A stretch of DNA of 64,000 nucleotides from Syncephalis plumigaleata (lineage: Eukaryota > Zoopagomycota > Zoopagomycetes > Zoopagales > Piptocephalidaceae): assembly GCA_025201365.1 (NCBI GenBank), contig JAIXMF010000028.1, forward strand, positions 1 to 64,000, given 5' to 3'. This document shows, one piece after another, positions 51,409-62,000 of the stretch. Below the pieces are notes generated by a model. That model had not been told where the DNA came from. It saw only the letters and a program-made list of their open reading frames with translations, and did not search any database. The position numbers and the translations under genes are program-made. Position 1 is the first letter of the stretch, and each line of letters starts with the position of its first letter.

Positions 51409-53161
51409 AATTTAACTTGCATGTAACTACATCACACGCTTACCTGACGACGTTCTGCTGCTTGTTTCTTTCGCTCTAATGCTTGCTTCTGAACCGCCGT
51501 AAGTTCCTCGTCCTCGCTATCTTCCTCGCTGTCCTCCTCGCTGTCTTCTTCACTCTCTTCCTCGCTTTCCGTCTCTGGTTTCTTCACTGCTGCATTTACG
51601 TTTACTATTAGTCATCACCACCACCATACTGATCATTATTTAGCATATACTTGCCTGTCTTCTTAGTTTCCTGCTTCTTTATTTCCTGCTTCTTCACTTC
51701 TTGCTTCTTCACAACCTTTTCCTCTTCCTCTTCTGATTCATCATCCCATGCAGCCTTTACATCCTCCTCTTCGGACTCGTCTTCCCAGGATGCCTTTTCC
51801 TTTCCTGCTACTTCAGCTTCCTCCTCGCTTTCTTGCTCCCATGATTCCTTCTCTTTATATGCTAATTGTTAGTTACATAATAACAATATCATTGCCTCAT
51901 ACTACTTACCGTTCTTGGCTTCCTTTTCTTCCTCTTCCTTCTTGGCCTTCTTCAATGCCTCCTCTTCTGCCGCTTTCTTCTTGCGTGCCTCCTCTTCCTC
52001 TTCCTTCTTCTTTTTCAATGCATCATCACCTTCACTCGACTTCTCCTTTTGCGGCTTCTTCTTCTTATTGCTATATACCACTCGCTTCTTGGTAGACTCA
52101 GCCTCCTTGTTCTCTAGCGCACTAGCAGATATCATGCCCGATGCTAATAATTGCTCGCGTAGTTGCTCGGCCTTTCGTTGCTTTTCTTTTTCCGCCTTGC
52201 TAAGCAATTTGCCCTCCTTACGCAGTTGCTCTCGTTTCAACTAATGTATCAATGCTTAGTTTTCCGCGTTTAATGCCATTGTCGCATCTAGCAACATCCT
52301 ACCTTCTTCTCTTCTCGTTTACGTTCTGCAGCTTCGGCCGCCAATCTCTCCTCCTCTTCAAGACGGCGCTCCTCCTCCTCGATACGTAGTCGTTCCTCTT
52401 CCGCTAGTCGACGCGCCTCCTCTTCGGCGGCACGTTGAGCCTCAAGCATTTTCTATTTATATATATGCAAAGCATTGAGCATTTAGTCTCTATCACTTTA
52501 CTTGACTTTCCTTTAACTTACACGTAGCTTAGCAGGCACACCACCAGCCTTCTTCTTTCCTTTACCTTTGGCACCGCTGCTTGCATCCTCATCCACCTCA
52601 ACTACCACAGGCTCTTCAACAACCGGCTGATTTTGCTTCTCTTTGTTGCCCTTGCCTCCTTGCTCTTTAGCCTTTTGTGCCGCTAATCGTTTCGCTTCTT
52701 TTTGTCTTTCCTTCTTTTCACGCTCCTTCTCCTTCTTCGACTTGATACGAATCTCGCCATCGTTATCGGCTGCGTTCTCACTAGCAGCTGGCGTTTGCTC
52801 CTGCTCCGGTTGTTGCTGTTGCTTCTTCTTGTTCTTCTTGGCTGCACGCGACGCTTGCGCCATCAAGCCATACTCTTCGTCATAATCGGGTTCTTCGCCA
52901 ATTTCAAATCCCGTTTTAATTGCGGTTACCTCAACTGGTGCTGCTGCTGCTGCTGCGGGTGCTTCCCCCGCTGTCTCTGCAGCTTCCTGAGCAATAGCTT
53001 CTATATCCTGCTCGAATGCTTCATCCCTAGTTGTGATTCAATATATGTATCCATTGTATTTATTAGTAAGAGCGGCGATACATGTATACATATGTATAGA
53101 TAGATATGACTTACCAATAATCATCTTGGGCCTTCTTCTTTCCTGCCTTCTTTTTTGCCAT
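48952..53161 (-). CDS. eIF5B: Translation initiation factor eIF5B (full length)
   Basis: GTPase that joins the ribosomal subunits at the end of initiation. The start at 53161 gives [20 protein letters not shown], a typical eIF5B N-terminus, then long Lys/Glu-rich low-complexity exons ([20 protein letters not shown]; several acidic Glu/Asp/Ser exons near 51500-51850). The conserved G domain starts around 51370 with [35 protein letters not shown] and NKID. Domains II-IV include [15 protein letters not shown] and [20 protein letters not shown], ending LKKTLDIQ at 48952. About a dozen short introns. No frameshift noticed in the G domain to C-terminus. The 3' two-fifths is duplicated at 33.2-35.6 kb. 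Confidence 0.93.
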
Positions 53162-53417
53162 TTTAACTTTCTGCTACTACTCTGCGATATAATAAACACT
53201 ACTATGCAGTATTTGCTGGCTCCACGATCACGCTTGTATCGATCGTGATAGGATCAGGGAAATATCAAAAAAGAATAGAAGTGAAAAATTGCTAGGTCAA
53301 AACTGGAAAAAAATAACTATACCGATATATTATGGTTAATGTGACAGCATCATGCGTACTATTCGTCGTGTAAAGTTTACCACCCGTTAGATTCGATAAA
53401 CACTCTTTCATTTCCTT

Positions 53418-54220
53418 ATGGCAATACCGCTTGAATTAACTCGCGGGCTATCGCCGGCCGAGATCGAATTCATAGCTGAAAACGAACTGATTACCATTGA
53501 ACCAATGGTACGAACACAGTCACTGGAATTGATACAGGTAAGACGAGATAGATATACATCGATATCTATCAATACGATACTATATCTATAGCGTATACTA
53601 TTGCTAGGGCACCTATGCACCGCTACAACCACAACCGCCTAAACTAACGCAAGTGCCTATATGGATGGCATTGGTACTTCGTAAACGCAATCAATGTCGA
53701 ATTGTACCGCCAGACTGGCTTACTGTTGGTAAGTAAGGAGAGGACCAGTAAAGATGATTTTATTCTTAATACTAGGTGAATCCATTAGAGTTCTTGAGTA
53801 AGAAGCTCGAAGAGGAGCAAGAGGATGCGCCATTCAGTGCACTACCCTTGAATTATATGGAAATTGGTCATTTGCTATTGGACAGGTATGTATATCACTA
53901 GTGTATTCATCGATGCCACATGTATTGATCCGTTCTAAAGTGCCATGGAGGATATTCCACGATCAGCTATGGTACGTCGTTTACTAAAGGATTTACGAGA
54001 GATACGACAAGCAAAAGCACGACTAGGTCTCACGCTTATTAACGGCAATCATATGCAGGTAATCTACGAATAGTATATAAGCTATAGATTTATGAAATAC
54101 CAAGTAACACACACGCTATAATAGATGGATAATATTGGATGGATGGAGTTGAATGAGATTCGACCGTTCTTTACCAAAGCTTTCGAACAACTACAACAAC
54201 TAGAACCGGAAGAACAGTAG
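53418..54220 (+). CDS. PSF2: GINS complex subunit Psf2
   Basis: Subunit of GINS, part of the CMG replicative helicase. Divergent from eIF5B, with only about 256 nt between the starts. Five exons. The start at 53418 gives MAIPLELTRGLSPAEIEFIA, then ENELITIEPM. Exon 2 holds VPIWMALVLRKRNQCRIVPP DW, a GINS2 signature. Exon 3 holds FSALPLNYMEIGHLLLD, exon 4 DIPRSAMVRRLLKDLREIRQ with AKARLG. The end is FTKAFEQLQQLEPEEQ, stop at 54218-54220. About 190-200 residues, the normal size. The exon 2/3 junction needs care near 53728-53775, where the acceptor position is ambiguous. No damage seen. Confidence 0.9.
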
Positions 54221-54599
54221 TAGTAATAGTAGCTTGCTTCGTATAAACGAACCACGACTCAATCGTTGTATCATGTAATGTTGATTCTACTATCAATAAA
54301 AATCATACCATTACTTACTTGTAAGCTATGCCATTTACAGGTTTCTCCAACCAGTTAACGCTGTTTAACTTTTGCTGTTTATTAATAAATAGTTATGATT
54401 GTTAACATCATTATCGTATTGCTATTATTATTGAGTAGCTGCCATGGTCCTAACAGGTTAGGGAGATGTTAGTGATTGTGATATCATGTATTACGATTAG
54501 TGATAATAAGTGATAGCTATCGCTCATTATTAGTCAACAGAAACATATTACTCGCTCTAATGTGATCAATAGCAATATAGTATGGTTTATTGATGTTTG
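54221..54599. other. Convergent 3' flanks of PSF2 and the F-box gene
   Basis: AT-rich; AATAAA near 54295 for PSF2. No coding sequence. Confidence 0.5.
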
Positions 54600-56248
54600 T
54601 TATAGTTCACAATACTCTTGTATTGTGTACACATCGCCGTCATAGGAACTACTTATCATACCAAGCATTGTGTCAATTTTCAAATGCCCACCAGCGATAG
54701 GTGCTTCCAATTTACGTATCATTTCTTTTGTATTGATGTCTACAAGCAATCGATTGTATACATGATTACGCTCTTTTGTAATAAAAACATAGAGATCTCC
54801 AATAAGATTTCTAGTGAAAATCGTACCCGGTAAATGCAATACTTGATCGTCATTGTAGGATAAGTCTGTCCATACTTTTGTCGGTTTGGAATCAAACATC
54901 GAATATCTGCATCCAGCTCTTAACAATGGAGCAAGTATATGCTGATCTGTCATAATATAACTATTACGTGGAGTATGGCTTTGACCATTGGATGCTACGC
55001 TATGCATTATGTATGGGTTATAATCAGGATGACCACCAAATTCAATTATCATATACGAATCATATGAATTATACGGAATTGGCCATGCCGTCGGCATCTT
55101 CTCAGGTAGATGAAACCAGCCATTTCGCAATTGTACAACATGATTATTGCTCGAGAACTCGTATAATGCCCATTCAATACGATCTGTATCATCATCGTGG
55201 ACTATTCTTACCGTGTATACTATTGCTGTATTGTTAGTTGTTTTATAGAAACATGTCGCATTCCATCTACCATCAATGCTTCCTGGACACGTGATACTAT
55301 TATCTATATCGAATACCATTATATCGTCTAAATATATTGATTATTAGTACTAACTATATTGCATTGTTGTATACTTACTACATATACAAATTGGCAAATC
55401 ATCGGATGACTCGTATGATTCATGCACTAATAGTACCCATTTCCCCTCGATTGCCTTCACTTGATATTGTACTGAAACGTCGAATGTAGTGATAACACCA
55501 CCATGCTTACAAGAAAGTATTTTTATATTATAGTTGGTATCACTTTTGATTGTCCTAGGAAATACAGCTATATAATGGTCACCCAGGACATAACTATGCT
55601 GAACTTCATTACCAGTATCCAGTGAAAAATGTTTGGCGATGTGGAAAATGTACTGCTATACACAATGTTATTGCTTGATCTAAGATTTGAATGTGGCAAG
55701 TATTGTAAAGTATAATTATGGATTGACATTTTGTCTGGACGACCTTGCTGCGTTATAAATATACGATTATTATCAACATCTTCGCGATAATCTATTCCAT
55801 CCCCGTCCTGTTCCATATCGATATTTGTGATATTGCATCGCCCATATCGCCAATTATTCTCGGTGCTCACTCGTCGACGATATGTGTTGTACCAGTCCAC
55901 ATTCTCTAGTAGATCGGCTCGTTTATCCGATGTACATGGATTGTTGACATCCGTGCGTATACACCATAATACGAAATCCATTTCTTTAGCGTAATAGGCT
56001 CCCGATAGGAAATCCCTATGGTAGCGTTCTTGCCATAATATTTGGTCATTTCGAATACTGCTTCTTAACGTGCGACAACATGCTGATAAACGCAATAATT
56101 CGATATGATCAAGTTGACTACGAAAGACACGCTGGTCATGAAATGGAAGAGTATTCAGACAAACTAGTAATCTACAAGACGAGTTGGAATTACTCGATAT
56201 TTCAGTAGTAGTAGTAATAGTAGTAGTAGTAGCAGTAGTAGTAGACAT
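54600..56248 (-). CDS. F-box-like protein, paralog of 30181-31827
   Basis: Better-kept member of the pair. The start at 56248 gives MSTTTATTTTITTTTE, then an F-box-like region (LDHIELLRLSACCRTLRSSI, NDQILWQERYHRDFLSG), a middle part (NVDWYNTYRRRVSTENNWRY), and KWVLLVHESYESSDDLPICI before an intron at about 55330-55380. The last exon encodes about 235 residues starting near VFDIDNSITCPGSID, with RIEWALYEFSS, NLIGDLYVF and a C-terminal YTIQEYCEL. One base appears to be missing in a T run near 55630 (NIF-SLDTGN); with it the frame is continuous. Predicted SCF-ligase substrate receptor by analogy. The C-terminal domain is shared with the paralog and otherwise unknown to me. Confidence 0.65.
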
Positions 56249-57400
56249 AGTGGAATGGAATAAGAAAGGCGATATGGGGTAGAGAAATAGGATAACGTTA
56301 TTTTAATCAAGAATACACAAATAAATCATACGCAAGTGTGGATAATAATGAAGCATGGTGTTCAAGTCTTTCTCATTGACGAGATATCCTACTGTCACTT
56401 GTCATGTCTTCTTAATATGAGTACAATCTATAACAATATACTAATTCATTATTCTATTAGATGCACACATCAGAATTGTAAAGATGACATGAAAGGTAAA
56501 GGATTCGAGTATCGTGTATGGAATTGGGATATGGCAGCATGTCTGACCTTTATTCAGATTATTCTGTCTTTGCAATGGAAACGGTGTTCCAACACAATTA
56601 CATCAAAGTGCCATTACTTCTAAACGTTCAAGAAATGAAGGGCAAGGACAACAACTCATCCGTGATGGTTATCGCTATCACATCTTAATACGTAAGTTTT
56701 ATCATTAAGGGCCGTTATGTATTGGTTAAGCAACAGGTTAACTGCGCAAATTGGCTGGAAAAGTCCTGTATTACGAATTAGTCAGTCAGTCATTATTGCT
56801 ATAATTCAATTCCATTATAATAAACAATAAGCAGTATCTGTATAAGCATTCATTATTTGTCTATCATTGCTAATACATTAATGTATGATTTGTATCGACT
56901 AGCATGTCTACGTTCGATGGATCATTACATCAATGATAATGGAATGATGCACTGTCATCATCATGGTATGAGTTGATTTACATTTAACTATATTCGTATA
57001 CATGATGTTCAATACAATCATTTCAATAGAACATAACCAGCCATGATGGTTGCAACAGGTGTACGCGTCATTATTGATGAAGTATTCTGAAATGATGATG
57101 ATGTGTAGATTCAGACAATGATTCAGTGCACTAGTTAAATATTAATAAGCAATTATATTATATTGAAGAATACACTGCCATTGATGAATACTAAAGATTT
57201 GTCATAATGAGCATGAAGATGCTAACATGAACACTAGAATACAAATTACAAATAAGCCTGTATACAAAAACTGATCGCTAAACAAAATATGGTACTGAAT
57301 GATATTTTTGTAATTTCGAATTGCTGCTATTGTAAATGTCCATGGAGTCATGTGGTAATACTCCATTCTATGCGTGGTTGTATATGGATCTTGAATTGGA
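56249..57400. other. Intergenic region
   Basis: About 1.15 kb with no convincing gene. A 95-codon frame at 56336-56623 lacks recognisable content. Confidence 0.45.
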
Positions 57401-58589
57401 TTAGTAGGTATCAATGATCATAGCATCTTCCGTTAAATCAAATGAAGGCATCGACAACGTGTGCTGCTTGGTCCAGTCCTGTTTGGCTGTGGTCATCCAC
57501 GGTAGTTCTTGAGCCAGAGAGAATGACATTATCGGAAGGTGCGCATCATTTGGCGTAGTTGGTGTATTAAGCATATAGTCATTGTCTACATCCATTGGTG
57601 GGCAGACGAGTACTAAGCCAGGCAGTTTGAATGAAGGCTGCATACGATGTCGTATGGTTGTGCGTTTACGTGTTCGTGGCCATTGGCACGTATTGACCGG
57701 GATTTGCAATCGACCCTTCTTTGTTCGTGGCATGCCGCTCGTAGCGAGATCAGCTTCATCCTCTACAGGTCGTTTACGCGGATTGGATGCCACCTTATCC
57801 GTGTAGTCCTCGATTACAAAGATGAGCTCTTCTTCCGGTGTACTTGGCAGCATGGATGCGTGCTGGTCATTATCTGATTCGAGTGGCAATGCCTCTACCG
57901 AGTTGAGCGAGTGCTGGATGCTATCTGATTCGAGTGGCGATTCCTCTATCACGTAAAGAGTGCGCTGGATTGGTGGTGGAGCAATATGCGGTGGTCTCGC
58001 TACTCGATTACGAGGCATAGTCGTGGTATCGTGAAAACGTGACACTAGCGTCTTCATTTCATTGCTTTTAAATGGTGCACCCGCATAAAGCACCTTATTC
58101 ACCGGATCAAGAATGGCTGATAGGAAATGTTCGGCACAACAGTCTTGTAGGGCTGCTTGCTGATAACCACCGCTAATGCAATAGAAAAACGATACAATTG
58201 CATTGAAGAACCGTTGGTGTAGTCGCTTGCTCATTACGCTAACAATACTGTCTAGTAAGTATTCCACGCAGCAAGTTTGTCGGGAGAATGTAGCGGCTGC
58301 AACCGAATTCGTTTGAACCGGCGATGCAATTGTGCGGAGTGGCACGTTTGCGGAGTTATGAGCGCTATGACCTATGAATATAGAAGGGTGCACAGTATAA
58401 ACACAAGCCATAATTACGAGAAGTGTGACGATGCCTACAACACAGCATATAGTTGTTAGTATACTTGTTATAACGGTTATTAGCACGGTGAAAGATAAAG
58501 GCACTTACTATGACTATGACGAGATAAATGAATAAAAATAGCGTGTAATTGTAGGAGAGAAATACGATAAATACAACGGCAATGAGCAC
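57401..58589 (-). CDS. Membrane-anchored protein of unknown function
   Basis: The main exon runs from about 58458 to 57401 and encodes roughly 350 residues. It starts with a hydrophobic stretch (GIVTLLVIMACVYTVHPSIF), then a Cys-containing part (FSRQTCCVEYLLDSIVSVMS, FFYCISGGYQQAALQDCCAE). A long hydrophilic tail follows, with two similar acidic units (EESPLESDSIQHSLNSVE, EALPLESDNDQHAS), basic segments (PRKRPVEDE, PRTKKGRLQI) and an acidic end. An intron is visible upstream: donor GTAAGTGCC near 58506, branch TACTAAC, acceptor TTGTAG near 58458. It joins to another hydrophobic exon (VVFIVFLSYNYTLFLFIYLV), but the true start codon is unclear. No family recognised. Confidence 0.55.
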
Positions 58590-59099
58590 AGCAGGGTGTA
58601 CGGCTTTGTTGTACAGAAAGAAATAAAGAATAAACTAGTTAGACAAGAGTAGATCGTGGCAAGATCAAGTGCTACGGAAGAAAGTGTTTCTCTGCAGTAA
58701 TCGTAGTTTACAAGCAGTAAAAGTGTCCACAATAGTATGAATAACTATGCAGAGTAGAGTAAAATAAAGGCTATGAGTAATTACTATCGTAAGCTAGTGA
58801 GAGTACAAAAGTGTAGAAGGCATAAAGGAATACAACGCAAATTGAATATGCATATGCTTAGAAAACGTACAGAAACACGAAAAAGAACACGAAGAAGAAA
58901 CACGGTAAAGAAATGCAGAAGTGGTAAGGTGTCAATGCGGTGTCATTTAAATTAGTCAAAAGCGCCTGCGTTACTTCCCTAGAACTACCATACTGTTTGA
59001 CCATATCCCTCTTTTTATTCTATTCTATACTCATTACTCCATTCCGTTCGTTTGTTTGTTTGTTTGTTTCTCTTGCTCTTCCATTAGGACAATATCAAC
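58590..59099. other. Divergent intergenic region upstream of the micro-exon gene
   Basis: Contains a TTTG repeat run near 59050-59068 and a CT-rich tract ending in TTAG just before 59090, which could be a 5'UTR intron end. A Lys/Arg-rich 60-codon frame at 58773-58955 has no support. Confidence 0.45.
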
Positions 59100-62000
59100 A
59101 TGGAATCATCTGCTGATAACAATAATAATAATAGCCAGCCTATAGTCAATGCTACAACATCCGTATCATCAAATTCCCCTGGTATTTCTATCATCATCAT
59201 TATCATCGATACTAGTCAACATACTAATCGTAATACTACTATCTAATGGTCTTTCTAATGACAATCAATAGATGGTAAGTCTATATTGTATGACAATAAT
59301 TGCAATGCTAATGATGATGCCACATATGATGCTGTCAATCATAGCTGGTGAGTTAAACAACGAGTGATCATGACATCTATCATGTTGGCTGGAATGTAAA
59401 TCAAAATCATATGTCACTATTATAGAAGCAGAAGTAAGTTGATATTCTGTCTAAATAAACATACAACGTACTAATTGCAATACTCGTATGATAGGAGGTG
59501 AGTTGTGAATCACGATAATACTATGCCATACGCTCATTGAAATGTGGCAATCGATTCCCGTATGATTATGATGCATAGGAACACGTAAGCTACTAGTATC
59601 ATTGTAATGAGCCATTTGATTCACGTATGATTGCATGTATTAGTGGGTAAGCGAGCACTCGTTGGAATGTGGCATTCGATTCACCGATGATGACGCGTAA
59701 TAGATTGTAAGTGGGCGGTATTCTGATTGCAGTATACGTCATACTAATTGCAATGGCACAATTGCTTCACTTGTCATTCCACACACACACACACACATAC
59801 ACATACATGACAGTATGTAGGTGATCATTTCGATCATAGCATACAATGTGCTCATTACAAGTTGACATGTCATGATACGTGTACGATGACCTGTAACAGG
59901 ATGTAAGTTGCTAGTCTAGCATCATCGTATAATGTACTAATAACAACAACAACAATCATCATCATTCTCTTCGCATATGATTGCACTAGTATGTAAGTGG
60001 GCATTTCCATACTAATGCATGACGTGTTAATAGCAATGCATCACACACACACATATATATATATATACATAATAGATTGTAAGAAGTTAGCATTCCAATC
60101 TTACTAGTCGATGTACTCATTACCCTATGGCATACAATTCACATATGATTACGAGTAATAGTATGTAAGTGATCATCGTTGCAATGTGTGATCAATTAAT
60201 TACAAATTGATTGATGATTCACATATACTTGCATGTAACAGAGGGTAACTAGACATTCCTATCGTGATATGTAATGTGTTAATCGAAATGATGAACATGG
60301 TCCATGATGGATGATTACACGGCATAGATTGTAGGTTGGCATTCTAGTGTCAGTATACTGATATACTAATCATAGTATTTATTTATTATTACGGATAATA
60401 GGAGGCAAGTCATTATGATGAGTATAGAATACAGTATGCTGATTGTAGCACAATACATCATTGACTTGTAACAACACATGTAGAAAGATGTAAGCTAGCA
60501 TTCCAATAATAATCACAATAATCACAATGGATGACATGCTAAGTGAAATGCGACATACAATTCATATACGTGTGTGTGTATGATGATCACACGACATAGA
60601 CGGTAAGTTAACACGTGAACTACAATCCCAAATTGTAGCTCACCTATGACTATGGAATACAATAGGCCGTAAGTTATTGTTTCAATTGAAGCATACAAGA
60701 CATTAATTGGAGTGTGGAATACAATCCACATACTATCACGTACAACAGATGGTAAACTAGCATTATAATCACCGTAGAATGTATGCTAATAGGGATGTGA
60801 CATGTTATCTGCATACGAATACGTATAGCAAATAGTAGGCTATTACTATGATGACAATGGATGATATGCTAATTGTGATGCGACATACAATTTTTGTATG
60901 ATTATGAATGATAGACTGTAAGTCAATGTACCGAATTTAGTATGCAATGAGCTTACCGTAAATTGAAATATGATTCCTGTATTGTTATATATGGCAGTAT
61001 GTAAGTTAGCATAATGATTACAGCGTGTAACCAGCTAATTATAAAATGATATGCAACCCATCTATGATTACGAATGACAGGATGCAAGTTGACATATCGA
61101 TTACATCGTACAATGAATTAATTACGATGCGACATACAATTCACATATGATTGTGAATGATAGAGAGTGAGTGAACGCGTTGGCAACAGCATGCGATGAA
61201 CTAACTGTAAATTGGCATATAATTCCCGTATGATTATGAATGGCAGTGGGTAAGCTAGTATTGTAGTGACAATGGCCGATGTGCTAATTGCAATGCGGTG
61301 TATAATCCAATGCGTTTATTAATGATAGGGTGTGAGTTAGCATAATGGTTATTGCATACAGTGGACTGATTATAATGTATCATACGATTCACATATGATT
61401 ATGAATGGCAGTATGTAAGTTGGAATAATGATAGCAGCATGCGATGGACTGATCATAATGCATCTTACGATTCTCGTACAATTACACGCTACAGGATGTA
61501 AGTAAGCATACAAATTACAGCGTATGATGAACTAATTGTAAATTAAATATAATTTTGTATAATTATGCGTGACAGGAGGTTAGTTAACATGTCGATTGCA
61601 GCATACGATGGACTAACATACAAAACTTGTGTATGATTATACCTGACAGTATGTAAGTTAGCACGATGATTACAGCATACGATAGTCTAATTGTAATTAA
61701 CATGTGACTTGTTTATAATTACGCATGACAGTTGGTAAGCTAGCACATTGATTATGGGTTTAATGGCTTAATCGTATTATGATACTCGATTTCTATACAA
61801 TTGTATGGGACAGGGAGTAAGCTACCATACCGCCTGAAGCATACCATAAGTTAATAATATATATTGGAATCCACGTATGCTTATGGGGGCAGCTTGTAAG
61901 TTTATATACAGGCTGTATCAAACAGTATACTCATTAGAATGCGCTTTACAATCCCATAGCTTTCTGAACGGGAGAAAGTAAGTCAATATACAGAATTTAG

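Noticed and set aside
58773-58955. 60-codon Lys/Arg-rich frame
   Set aside because: Purine-rich composition explains it; no conserved motif, and it lies in the promoter region of the micro-exon gene.
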